Positions 10,818 through 21,859 of a stretch of 64,000 nt of DNA are shown here, piece after piece (within the stretch, counting starts at the first letter, position 1; each line of letters begins with the position of its first letter). Both the position numbers and the translations under genes were made by a program. The notes beneath the pieces were generated by a model, which made no database searches, was not told the origin of the DNA, and saw only the letters and a list, made by a program, of their open reading frames with translations. The stretch is taken from assembly GCA_003988855.1 (NCBI GenBank), contig QYAI01000107.1, positions 62,001 through 126,000 on the forward strand, read 5' to 3'. The stretch comes from Arachnopeziza araneosa (lineage: Eukaryota; Ascomycota; Leotiomycetes; Helotiales; Arachnopezizaceae).

Positions 10818-11004
10818 TTGTCTTTGCTGTAAACCAGACTGGATCGTGAGTAAAACCAAGTTCTAAATCTTGAGCTCAGCTGAGGCTTTAGAGGCGCTAT
10901 TCAATCTGATTGGGCGTCCCTCCGCCATCGCGGCTATGAGATGGCGAACAACATCGACACACTCAATTGCTCTTAACAATTTATCGCCAAACCACCCTGT
11001 TGCG
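10818..11004. promoter_or_regulatory. Divergent promoter between effector and NLR
   Basis: Only 187 bp separate the two start codons (118 bp if the NLR starts at ATG 10936), so the pair should share a bidirectional promoter. This suits two proteins that need matched expression. No clear TATA box is seen. The plus-strand frame is open back to 10870. Confidence 0.45.
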
Positions 11005-13722
11005 ATGGCATCCGCGATATCTTTTGAACCCGCCAACTCCGGCTTCCAAGCTGGAACAATCAACGGTCCGGTCAATGCCGAGTTCCATCGCCATGCCCCT
11101 CCTGGTAAGTTGCAGAGGTCCAAGTTGCGCCCGCTAATCATGTCCCCACCCTAGAGCGACTAGAGTCCCCACCGAACCCGTCAATCGTCATACCATTTAG
11201 TCGCGATGCAGGCTTTATCGAACGAGGGATAATCCTCGACCAGATCTCCCAGCAATGCGCTACCTCAGGGTCTCGGACCGCACTCGTTGGCTTGGGTGGT
11301 GTGGGGTAAGTGCGAACGCTTCGGCGAGCGAGAGCGGGTGGCTAACTGCTGCGAAGCAAGTCGCAACTCGCCATCGAATATGCCTACCGAGCCCGAGACT
11401 CGTCGCTAGAGACGTGGGTTTTCTGGGTCCACGCAAGCAACGCTGCCCGGTTTGAGCAGGGTTTTCGAGATATAGCGAGCCGTGTCAAGATCTCCGGGCG
11501 GCAGAAGTCAGCGGCGAATATTTTCCAGCTCGTGCACGACTGGCTTTGCGATGACAGGAGACGGTGGGTTCTTATCCTAGACAATCTGGATGATGCTGGC
11601 TTCCTTGTTGAAACTCAACGCAACGGTCAGCACGGGCAAACAGGTGGTGAAGATAATGGGAACTTACGGCCGCTGGTGGAATACCTTCCGCACTGCCCAA
11701 ATGGATCGATCCTTATAACTACGCGAGTTAACAGCGCTGCTCTTAACTTGGTTGAGCAGCGTAACATTATCGTGATTCAACCAATGGACAAGGCAGAAGC
11801 GCTGGCTCTCTTTGATGAGAAGCTTGGGAGGTATCCCGACCGCGACAACAATGCCGAGCTCGTTACGGCCCTTGGATTCATGCCGCTTGCTATTGTTCAA
11901 GCCGCGGCTTACATCTCTCAAAGGACACCGCGTTGTTCGGTAAGGCAGTACCTTGAAGACTTTCAAAAGAGCGATCGCGAGAAGATGAGCCTCCTAGACA
12001 ATGAAGCAGGACATCTTCGAAGAGACAGAGAAGCTAAGAACTCTGTTATCATTACATGGCACATCTCATTTGATCACGTACGACGTATCAGGCCGTCGGC
12101 AGCTGACTTGCTAGCACTAATGAGCTTGTGTGATCGGCAAGGGATTCCTGAAAGTCTGGTCCGAAGCAAAATCGAAGTCGAAAACACGCTGAAGAAGAAA
12201 CATTTTAAAAAATTCCGGTGGCTAACACTTCTTTTACATCGCAATGGCGATCGCCATAGAGATGAGGAAGGGGCTACCATGAGTAATGAGCGAATAGATG
12301 GGTTTGAGGACGATATCCTTATGCTAAGGAACTACTCGTTTATCTCTATGGCCGAAAGCAGCTCTAAATTTGAGATGCACGCGCTGGTACAGCTAGCAAT
12401 GAGGACGTGGTTGGAAACAAATGGACAACTAGAACGATGGAGGGGGCATTTTTGTAAACTTCTTCTTACCAAACTTCCAAACGGAGAGTACGAGAACTGG
12501 CCAAAATGGCAAGAACTCTTTCCGCACGCGCAATCAGCAGTAGCACAGGAGCCGGAAGATCAGGACGTCCTTGAGTACTGGGCTTCAATAAGCGAGCTGG
12601 CAGGGTGGTATGCGTGGAGGGTTGGGAATACTAGTGAAGCGGAGAAGTTAATACAGTCGTCGTTGCTAGTAAGGAGAAAGATATTTGGTCAAGAGTATGA
12701 AGGTATGATTTGTAGTATGGTGCTGTTAGGCGCTGTTTATGCAGATGGCGGTCGGTGGGAGGAAGCGGAATTAATAGAAACACAAGTAATGAAGACGAGC
12801 AAGAAAATTTTCGGTGCGGACCATCCAAACACGCTAAGTAGCATACACAATCTCGCGTTGACGTACCAGGAACAAGGCCGGTGGAACGCTGCTGAAGAGC
12901 TGCAGGTGCAAGAAGAAACTCGGTGCGGACCATCCAGACACGCTAGGTAGCATACACAGTCTCGCGTTGACGTACCAGGAACAAGGCCGGTTAGACGCTG
13001 CTGAAGAGCTGCTAGTGCAAGTAGTAGAGACGTGGAGGAAGAAACTCGGTGCGGACCATCNANACACGCTGAGTAGCATACACAGTCTCGCGTTNACGTA
13101 CCTGAAGCAAGGCCGGTGGAACGCTGCAGAAGAGCTGGAGGTGCAAGTGATAGAAACGTGGAAGAAGAAACTCGGTGCGGACCATCCAGGCACGCTAGAT
13201 AGCATACACAATCTCGCGTTGACGTACCAGGAACAAGGCCGGTGGAACGCTGCTGAAGAGCTGCTAGTGCAAGTGATAGAAACGTGGAAGAAGAAACTCG
13301 GTGCGGACCATCCAAACACGCTAAGTAGCATACACAATCTCGCGTTGACGTACCAGGAACAAGGCCGGTGGAACGCTGCTGAAGAGCTGCAGGTGCTACA
13401 CAGTCTCGCGTTGACGTACTGGGGACAAGGCCAGTGGGATGCTGCTGAAGAGCTGCNNGTGCAAGTGATNGAAACGAGNAAGAAGAAACTCNGTGCGGAC
13501 CATCCAGACACGCTNNGTAGCATACACAATCTCGCGGTTCTGTGGAAAGAAACCGGTAGAGGCTCTGAGGCTATAAGACTTATGGAAGAATGTGTACAAT
13601 CACAGGAACGTGTCTTAGGACTTAATCATCCGTATACTATATCATCCTGCACGGCTTTAGATGAGTGGAAGGCTGAGCAAGAACACGTTGGATTGTCAGT
13701 CCAAAGTACTGAAGATGGGTAG
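11005..13722 (+). CDS. PNT1-like NLR: PP motif, NB-ARC, tandem TPR repeats (frame interrupted)
   Basis: Exons 11005-11104 and 11155-11305, then 11357 onward, with 50- and 51-nt introns that have GTAAGT donors and CTAAT/CTAAC branches. Residues 11-22 are the PP amyloid motif NSGFQAGTINGP, followed by a linker (AEFHRHAPPERLESPP). NB-ARC: Walker A LVGLGGVGKSQLA at about 78-90, rebuilt exactly by the second intron; Walker B RWVLILDNLDD near 153; GSILITTR; and FMPLAIVQAAAYI near 258. A winged-helix-like region ends in EMHALVQLAMR. From about 12600 there are TPRs. The frame breaks near 12912, where one 126-bp repeat lacks about 17 bp, then reopens at 12967-13722. Ns and near-identical repeats make an assembly collapse possible; otherwise the receptor is truncated. 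ATG 10936 is an alternative start. Confidence 0.82.
12801..13560 (+). repeat. Tandem 126-bp TPR-coding repeats, nearly identical
   Basis: The segment AAGAAACTCGGTGCGGACCA recurs at 12913, 13039, 13165, 13291 and 13483 (the last with N bases), with a diverged copy at 12801. Spacing is 126 bp (42 residues, one TPR unit), except for a roughly 17-bp loss near 12912 and an in-frame 60-bp loss near 13395. Units are almost identical at DNA level and vary at a few codons (for example QEQGRW/KQGRW/QGRL). Ten N bases at 13061-13516 show assembly trouble. Such homogenised repeats are typical of fast-evolving fungal NLR recognition domains. Confidence 0.85.
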
Positions 13723-14258
13723 ATAGAGGGATTTTACGAAGCACTGCTGGCCGATCTCTGATAATTCTACATAAGATCAAGTAAAACGTGTAAATTATAG
13801 GCAATAAAAGTGATGTTGATTCTCCAAGAGGGTTTTATTGAAATTCTCTGATATACACTCCCTGCTGCTCCTTCCCACAATTTGTCCATAGATCCCATGC
13901 GACGATTAAAAGTGTCTTTAACAATGAAACACGAATTGGTGCAACCTCCGTCGGTATTGGCAGTCACGACCTACGTGTTACGACTTGACAGTCATGCCGA
14001 TGAAGAATTGATGTGACTGGAGCAGATTTTATGCTAGGATAGACATCGATAAAGGTAGTCTTTTTGAGCTTTGTACGAGTTGATCTATGCATGAATACAA
14101 ATCAAAAGATAATAATTTGTTGATTGTGAACCTTATATTCACCGTAAGTGTAAAGTTCAATTCACAGATATTAAACATTGGTATATCTAAAACATTATAG
14201 GACATATTTCCTGACATTAGATGAAAGTCCCACCCATCACCTGCAAACTGCTTCAGGT
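13723..14258. other. Spacer between convergent genes
   Basis: This AT-rich spacer lies between the 3' ends of two convergent genes. I see nothing gene-like in it. Confidence 0.4.
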
Positions 14259-16145
14259 TCAATACGACTTTCGGCTAGGCAATCCTTTCTTAAAGAGCCC
14301 TCGTGGAGGAGAAGACACCGGATTCGGTCTGGGTTCCTCCCACGGTATCTCATCATAGACCATTGTATTTCGATTTCTATAAGACTGTCGTCGCGGTGGA
14401 GAGGAGAGAGAACTAACGGCGGAGATTGTGTCATCTTGAGCCAAGTGAGCTTGAACTGGTTCATCCTGCTGTTGCGGCCGACTGGATTCGAGTTCGCCGG
14501 AGATCGTGTCATCTTGAGCCAAGTTGGCCTGAACTGGTTCATCCCGGTGTTGCGGCCGGCTGGATTCGAACTCGCCAGAGATCGCCGAGTCGAAGTCGGC
14601 CAGGGGTACTATGGGGGCAAAGCGGATCGTGTCTCCAAAATCATCGACGGGAATAGTTGTAACGATCGGGGCTTTGCTACCCCATTCCTTGTAGCCCCAG
14701 TTGTTTTCTGTCGTTGACCTTGGTTGGTAGGTTGGTGCTGCATACTCGCCCGAGTAGCTTTCCCTCTCGCGATGCTTGCGCTTGAAGAGGGCTGCAATGG
14801 CTACACCAATCCCGGCGAGAAACCCAAGCATCGCGCCTTTCTTGACATCATGGTGATGATCTGAATCATCATCATCTCGCCTTGCGCGACGACTTCTCAA
14901 GAACCACAACGCTCCAGCAACGATAGCTACAAGAAGAATTTCGACAGCAAGAGTTATGCCAACCGCACCGCCATTACTGAGGTGCTTGCTCGGCTGAGCG
15001 ACTAGACTCGTCACAGAATCCAAATCGCTGACATACTTTGGAGCCTTCACTTGGGTGCCCAATACAGGGGAAAAGGCAAGGCATTGGGACGTAACATTGT
15101 CCAGGTCTATCGGTCCAAATATCGGTTCTTTTTGACCGACACCGACGCCGCCAACTTGCCATGTACCTTCTGTTGTGATATCTCCAGTAACGTAAGTCAG
15201 ATTCGAGAAGGTCTGGTCTGCTGGTGCTGATATTGCCGAATTGCACTGATAGTTTGCGTTCTTCATTTGTGTCGCATTGATCGTGTATGCTGGCAAGTCC
15301 AAATTAAGTTGCAAAAAAGTCACATATTCAACCTCGAGGACCAATTCTGTTTGAATTGCAAGCGTGAAATCAAACGAGGGACTTGGGTCGGAAGTGTTGA
15401 ACAGTGCAGTGATGTCGAAATTTTCCCCGTTACTATTCGTTTGTTAAACGATGGCAATGAAAGACACACAACTTACAATCCAGATGTGAACAGCTGAGGC
15501 TTAACGGGGGATCTCGAGGTAAGATCATGGTATTGCATGATCATTCCAGTTGGGTTGAGCATCTGGAGGAACGGGTCAGCATAGGCCAAGTAGTGATAAC
15601 GATTGTCATATCCACCTTAATGTTGAAACCTGTACTAAATTTGGTTTCCTGCTCGGAATGAATCTCAGCATAGAGAGCGAGATTTAGTGTAATGGCAACT
15701 GTAATACCCTCTATGGTTTTAGACTTAGACAACGAGGCAACAGGATACGCCAAGTTGTTGGTCCCATTACCGGAGGACAGCAGGCCAAATCCAATATCAA
15801 AGTTCAGTTCAAAGTTGTCAATTGCAACCCCTACCCAATCTGACGATGAGAAAGGAAAGGTTTTGTTCAGCGCTACGACTTCCGGACTGGCAGAACTTTT
15901 AACCCCCGCATCGAAGCTTACATTGGCGTTCAAAAAAGCGTTGTTGAAAGCGGCCGTGAAACTTTGTGCGCCAAGTCAGTCATGATTTCGACCAGGGCAG
16001 CAAAAAATAGGACGTACGGAATGATAGTATCATTCCCAGGGGAAAACGAGAGCGGGACCGTTTCTTGGGAGTACACCAAGACTGGAAAAGAGATTGCGAG
16101 AAGAACAAGGCTCCCAACCCGCTTCAGCCCATGGTACTGCTGCAT
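14259..16145 (-). CDS. Secreted-pathway type I membrane protein, unknown family
   Basis: Four exons: 16145-16018, 15961-15616, 15562-15477, 15432-14259; introns of 56, 53 and 44 nt keep the frame and remove all internal stops, giving 577 residues. A signal peptide covers about residues 1-27 (SLVLLAISFPVLVYSQ). A long N-glycosylation-rich ectodomain with few cysteines runs to about 340. A transmembrane helix at about 341-365 is followed by RSRRARRDDDDSDHHH. A second hydrophobic stretch (AMLGFLAGIGVAIAALF, about 389-404) may re-enter the membrane. The tail has two copies of a motif like SGE-ESSRPQ-DEPVQA-LAQDDTIS, encoded by imperfect direct repeats at about 14430-14580. I do not recognise the ectodomain. 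It is divergent from the surface protein at 17079, possibly a co-regulated cell-surface pair. Confidence 0.72.
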
Positions 16146-17078
16146 CGCAATAGTCTGTACATCAAAAACAATCCGTACAAAACCGTTCTTCGAAAACGAT
16201 GGCAAAAATCCTCCAGCCTGATGACGCAGAAGGTCAGATTTTAGGTTGCGGGGAGGCTCATCTTATCACATTACGATTCTCACATATTCTGCCAAGCCTT
16301 TGCGTTATAACATGCATCATCACTCTTGCATGCTGCAGTGCGTTGTGCTGTGCGGAGATAAGCCTGGGCAAATGAAAATCCGATGAAAATCACCAAGGCT
16401 CAGCACAGCCTCCTCCCTCTACTGCACGTCGATCCATTCTTCGCTTTTGGAAGCGCATTTTTGGCAGAGTCTCACGCACGTGCAGTGGAACATATGGAAC
16501 CAAGCTTCCGCGATCCAATACATCAAGCCACAATTGCTTGGCCGGCTCTATTTTGGGCTACAAGCTAAGACCTCTGTGCACCCACGCCGCGGGGAGGAGA
16601 CGAGGCTCTGAAATGTTGTCTCTTGAATCCTTTGGAAAATATTTATGATGAGGTAGCTGAGCCTAACTTTACTTGGTTTGTAACCATCTTGAGATTATGT
16701 GCCTAGCTTGTGACGAAGGAGAAGATGACAATAAATGCGCTCCGTATCGAGACACCTGTGAACAAGTTAGGAAGAAGCAGCCGGAAAGCGTGTATTTCAG
16801 AGAATTTGCTAGGAAGTGCTTCTTGAAAAATCCACATCACTTTACCCACCTCTCAATATGCACTTCTTTTCTACACCTCTAACTCTCAAACTCAGCGAAT
16901 TGGAGCCCAAGGAGCAACACCCTCACTCCTATCTATCACCGCAATCCAGCAAGCCACACCCACCCTTTTCGTACTTATAGTATCCAGCATATTGCCATAC
17001 ACACTTATATAAATACTCTGCAGCGTTTGAATTCCTCTCAATTTTGAACCTGTCACGTCTGTTCTTTCAGTTTATATA
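16146..17078. promoter_or_regulatory. Divergent promoter region with TATA box
   Basis: This 933-bp region lies between two divergent surface-protein genes. On the plus side TTATATAAATAC lies at 17005-17016, about 65 bp before ATG 17079, and is a good TATA candidate. The small open frames at 16383-16568 and 16673-16882 have no recognisable features and are probably not genes. Confidence 0.4.
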
Positions 17079-18222
17079 ATGTACCTCTCCTACCGCCCAG
17101 CTGTTTTTAGCCTTGCAGCGTTCTTCTGGTCGCAAATAATTTATTGTCAGAATGCGGCGTGGATCAACCCACCCATAGCAGGGGATGCCGGACAATATTC
17201 CTCTGATCCAGTGTGGCAAGTTGGAAGCACGCAGACGCTATCTTGGGAGTCTTCGTATCCTACGGCTACGGTTTGTCTACATCATCAGCCGTTAAATTCG
17301 AATAATGTAACTTTCGCTGTACTCGTGGAAGGTGCGTTGTTTCTCCAGGTCTCTCTTATGATCCTCCACTCAGCGCTTGTCTAGCACCTCTCTTTAAGAA
17401 GTATGTCTAATATCCCGTTTAGACCTCCAAGCTACATCCTTTCCTTGGACAGTCACAAGTGCAGGTCTGGGTCTCACTACCTCACCCGTCTTCTACATAG
17501 GTCTAAATGCAAGCAACAACAATGGAAAATTTATCTATGTTACTACCCATTACATTAACATCACTACTGAAGCGGTCATTACCTCTTCCTCATCCTCACA
17601 ACCATCAAAATCTACTTCATCTTCCGCTTCATCCTCCACAAAATCCTCCAGTCTTACGTCGACGTTCACATCGACGTCCACATCTAGCTTAGCCCCTGTC
17701 TCTACGACAGCAGCTTCGTCTCTACAATCATCGCCATCTACTTCTTCTTCTACTTTATCCTCGACACAATCTTCCACATCCAGTTCAGCCCCTGTCTCTA
17801 CAACAGCAGCTCCTTCCCTACAACCATCACCATCTACTTCCTCTTCTGCTTTCTCCTCCACACAATCCTCCATATCTACGTCGACGTTCACATCCAGTTC
17901 AGCCCCTGTCTCTACAACAGCAGCTCCCTCACCGCCACTCCAAACATCGAAGTTGAGCACTGCCGCAGTGGTAGGAATCTCCGTTCCCTCCACGCTGGTA
18001 GGAGCTGCTCTGCTCGTCGGACTCGGGCTATTGTTTCATAAAAGGAGGCATGCGAGAAGAGTAGAACCCGTAATAAATAGTTGGAGCCCGCCGTGGGGAA
18101 ACCCTGAGTTGGCGGCAGATAGTGGGGGGCAGGTTAAGGCAGGGGAGCTCGATCGTAGACATAGAGATCAAGAACAAAGGATTGACTATGCGCAGTACGA
18201 ATTAGGTAGCCGGACTGGCTAA
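17079..18222 (+). CDS. Ser/Thr-rich single-pass surface protein with Kre9/Knh1-like N-terminus
   Basis: Exons 17079-17331 and 17423-18222 (91-nt intron) give 350 residues. A signal peptide covers about 1-23. The N-terminal part has DPVWQVGSTQTLSWES, resembling the Ser-Thr-rich GPI-anchored/Kre9-Knh1 fold (PF10342) with its W-x-x-G-x-T-x-x-x-W pattern. Residues about 145-260 are a Ser/Thr/Pro stalk, likely heavily O-mannosylated. A transmembrane helix at about 265-289 is followed by HKRRHARR and a cytosolic tail of about 60 residues. The layout resembles Wsc/Mid2-like wall sensors without a WSC domain. A wall-stress or adhesion role is inference. Confidence 0.75.
17585..17930 (+). repeat. Degenerate Ser/Thr-coding tandem repeats
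   Basis: Within the stalk of the surface protein, a block coding APVSTTAA(P/S)S-Q-SPSTSSS recurs about three times (near 17690, 17790 and 17900) with intervening STQSS units. Such repeats expand and contract readily and set stalk length. Confidence 0.6.
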
Positions 18223-19010
18223 AGATTGGATGTAATGTATAATACTACGCATAGTATTCAGAGGTTGTCGGTAAAGGTGTGAGCTCAAGGATCCTAGCTT
18301 GTTACAAGGTGTTCTTGGAGTCGCTCTAATCAAGGGAATTCATCCACAGCGGAGAACAAGTCAGCTTGATTCTTCTCATTTTTCAAGTATGACGTTCAGG
18401 AGCTCATAGACCATATCCTTCCTGCAGTGAGAGCGCGTGAAACCCCCTGCCGTGCGCCATGGGGGCCATTTTCCGTGACATCAAGATTTTCTGTCTCCTC
18501 ACCAGTGAATTGGTATTCGTTACAAAGTGTCATGCAAATAGAGGTTGGGATTTTATACTAAATATGCTCTCGTGAAATTGCGTATCGTGTCCTGAGCGAG
18601 ATTCATCCGATGCGTTCCTCTTGGTACAAAGTGATTATAACCTGCTGAACCAGAAGCACTGCATACTAGTTACTCTATTTCTCTTTCAAGAGAATACCAA
18701 AATAAAATACGCCCGTCCAGAGACGCTGTGACAAAGCTCGGAAGTTGAGGCATGTTGATTCATTGGGTTAGTTTGTCCAGGAAAGGTAAAGTTTCCCAAG
18801 AATATATTCCGATGACTAAACAGAAAAGAGCCTTCTCTACCAAATTTTATTATTTGCAAAAATGTGGGGGAAAGGAAATTCTCCAGCAAGCGCAGGAATT
18901 GAAGATAGGACCAGATCAATGTTTCTCTCAAACATTAGTCACAAGAAAGGTATGTCAAAAATACACCACGTGCCAAGACAAGATAAAATCAAGATAGAAT
19001 GACGGTACAT
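18223..19010. other. Spacer between convergent genes
   Basis: This 788-bp stretch lies between convergent genes. Short frames near 18686-18997 overlap on both strands without domain features. I see no gene. Confidence 0.35.
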
Positions 19011-20146
19011 CTAGTGCCAGCCGTCGAAATACAATTGCTGACAGTTTCTGCACCATTTCCAGCGATCTTGTCCATCGGCCTCATGATCATGAGCAACGCC
19101 AAAGTCCCAGCTCCCGGTGTGTTCATGGACACCTCCACCCGGGCACTTTCCAAGATCATTATTGCCGCTAAATGAGAGGCCGTGGCATTTATTGCAGAAT
19201 CGCCAGCCCTTCTGTCCGTTCGGGCCTGCATCGAGGCGGTAGTTGCCGCTACCACTATTGTCATGTCGGCCTCCTGCTGCGCAAGGGCCGGCCCCTCTTC
19301 CGATCCAATTCATGACGAGACACTTGCGACACATGCGCCAATCCACCTGCTGGACCGTTGTTGTGGGACGGACATTCATCGGGATATTGTACCAGTATGA
19401 GCCCGAACAATTATGTACTGCGCCAGGGGCAGCAGAACAAACACCAGGAGCAGTGATCTCTGCTGAACTACCAAGAGAACCGAGACCTCCGAATGAACCA
19501 AGTCCTGAGAACAAGCCCGAATGAGATTGATTTTGGGGTGGTGGTGGATCTTGAGATTGATTTGGCCCGAAGCTGGGAATCATTGAGCTATTCCACCATT
19601 TGTTACCAGAATCCGGAGGCGGTTGATGAGCGCTAGCTTTGTCACTAAAATGTTTTTCCCACTCATGGTATGCAGTTCCAGCGAGGGCAACAGCGCCCAC
19701 TCCCAGAGCCACTTTGCCTAGCATGCCATGTTTCTGGCCCTGGTTGTGTCCCGAAGAGCCAAAACCGAAGAGACCCCTTTCTCCATCGCCTTCTTGCCCC
19801 GGTGGACCAGGGTATTCTTGGTTGGCTGGATCAGAAAATTCACTTCCTGGTGTCTGTTGAGGAGTATATGGTGGTTGAAAGATTTGCTGGTCCGCTGTTG
19901 GGGGTGGAATGCCGGGTGGAGGTGCGGCAGGTCCTGCCCCAGGAGCGTAGACTGGCTGGGTTGGTGGCTCCCACGAGGACTGTCCGTTGAAAACGTTCAC
20001 GTAGAACCTGATGAAATCATTCAGCAACAGTAGGGTATCCAAAAGGATGAAAACCATTACCAAGTGTTATATTCGGTGCTCCATTGAGGATCCCATCCCT
20101 GTGGAACTGCTGGTGGTTGAGGTGTTTGTACTGCTGCGTCGGCCAT
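19011..20146 (-). CDS. WW-domain protein with C-terminal Cys/His repeats
   Basis: Exons 20146-20061 and 20007-19011 (53-nt intron interrupting the WW domain) give 360 residues. The WW domain is at about 14-44 with both tryptophans (VPQGWDPQW ... GQSSWEPP), so it should bind proline-rich ligands. A Pro/Gln-rich linker follows, then a glycine-rich hydrophobic patch (MLGKVALGVGAVALAGTAYHEWEKHF) resembling membrane-associated glycine-zipper segments. From about 235 there are three degenerate repeats of the form W-R-x-C-x-K-C-x-x-L-x-F ... G-x-C-x-G-G-x-H-x-H-T/N-S-G, the last cut short at YFDGWH. These Cys/His repeats probably bind zinc. The molecular function is not known to me. Confidence 0.8.
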
Positions 20147-21859
20147 TTTTATGGATTGTTATCCGGCGTATAGAGAAGAAAATGTTCTATGTCGAATGTT
20201 TTTTTTTCCTTTTTGAAATGATTGTAAAATTCAACAGCTTGATGCTGATGGCAGCAAGAACAGTTATATCCTATCTCTGACGAGCTGAAATCATGTAAGC
20301 TTTCGGCGTCCGACGTATTGCATGAGTCAATTACCCGTCTCAAACATCGGGACAAATTAGGTGCTATTTCTTTTCCCTCAAAGGACTTCACACAAGTCTG
20401 ACATGATGTCGGCAGCGGGTAGGCGAAAGACAGCCAACGATATCTCGGCTTGAGTCAGTAAATTGTTATCTTTTGCGCCTTCTCCGACGCATTGCAGTTT
20501 GGTGCGGCAGAAGTCTTCCCATGTGCAATGGTTGGTCAAGACAGGGATAATTTCAGCCCATTCAGCCCTGCGATATCAGAAATGGGAAATCAAGAATGAT
20601 TTTGAACAACTATTGGCCGAAAATACTACTGACGCGTTTCACACTAGGAGGAAATAGATCTATGCGATGCTAAAATGACTTGTTCTCAATTGAAGAGAGG
20701 TTGGAACCTGAGATATAATGTTTGCAGCAAATGTCCTAACGTGCCTTTGCCGACCTGTGTGGCGAAATTTGTGATGAAGGAGAATTAAGGAGTCAGTGAC
20801 GAATGAGCGCGGCAGCATCCCTTGATGACAGCAGCCCTCCTGCTTTATCTTTTTCTCACAAATTCGTTTCCCTAAAAATGTCTCATTTCAACATACCTGA
20901 GAGAATGATGCCATGAGTTCGACCAAGCGACCGAGAATTTGAGGATATACAAATTGAACAGCGACTGTACCATAAGTATCTCATCCGATTAGTATCGTAT
21001 ATGTTCGTCATTCCTCTCTGTTTTAGAGGTGCTAAAGCTGCTATAGTTAGATCGAGAGCGGCGGCTTTGGGGCGCAGTTACCGTTTCCTTGCAGCAGGTG
21101 GTATGTCTTTTTTTGCGGGAAGTGTGGAACCCCTCGCTCTCAGAAAGAATGATAGCTCAGCCACTTAAAACGAACAGATATCATTTAATTATCATGGAAA
21201 AGGAAGATGTCTTCTTCAAGCTACGTTGATGCCAAGTAACTAGCTCCGGGCCCCAAAAAGCTTGTCTTTTACAGGGTAGGAAGCGAAGGGAGGACCGATT
21301 GAAAGACCTTGATTGGGCTCAGATCTCACGCCTGGCAGGAGCTGTCTTCAGCCCTCGTATATGCGCCCCAGCTGCCCCGAGTTCCTTCGCATGGTCGCTT
21401 GTCGCCACCGCTCAGTCTTCGCGGACAGCGTATCTCAGCGCTTCCTCTTTTCTCGGATCCAGTCTAGAATGTGCGCTGTATTAAATAGCCAGTCCAAAGC
21501 AATAAAATATCTGCAAATGATTTATGCCCAACTTTATCCCAGAATATAAAATTCAGATTGGAGAGGAGATGGACTCTTGAGAAGGCTGCCTGCTCCGGTC
21601 ATGCACTGAACTCGAGATTTTGTTTGGAATGTAAGGTCATCACGCCACATAGATAAACACAGAGACGAACGGGCTTTTCAAGAAATAAAATCAATTGAAA
21701 TCTCGTCTTAGATTGTATCGCATGAAAAAAAAAATCTTTCACATCACGTCTTTGCCATCAATAGCTAGGCGAGGGGAAACGGGGCCTAAATATATAACAA
21801 TCATCATATCGCCGCACTTAATTTTCATGACGAACTTCTTCTTCTACTTACAACACCTG
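20147..21859. other. Gene-poor 1.7-kb spacer
   Basis: Only short overlapping frames without domains. A T-run near 20199-20207 and an A-run at 21725-21732 are the only simple-sequence features. I see no RNA gene or repeat. Confidence 0.35.

Noticed and set aside
10863..11141. Minus-strand 92-codon frame between effector and NLR
   Set aside because: Antisense to the NLR start region, where the plus strand carries the PP motif and a good splice donor.
12737..13529. Long minus-strand frames across the NLR repeats
   Set aside because: They are antisense shadows of the 126-bp TPR repeats; their repetitiveness simply mirrors the plus-strand gene.
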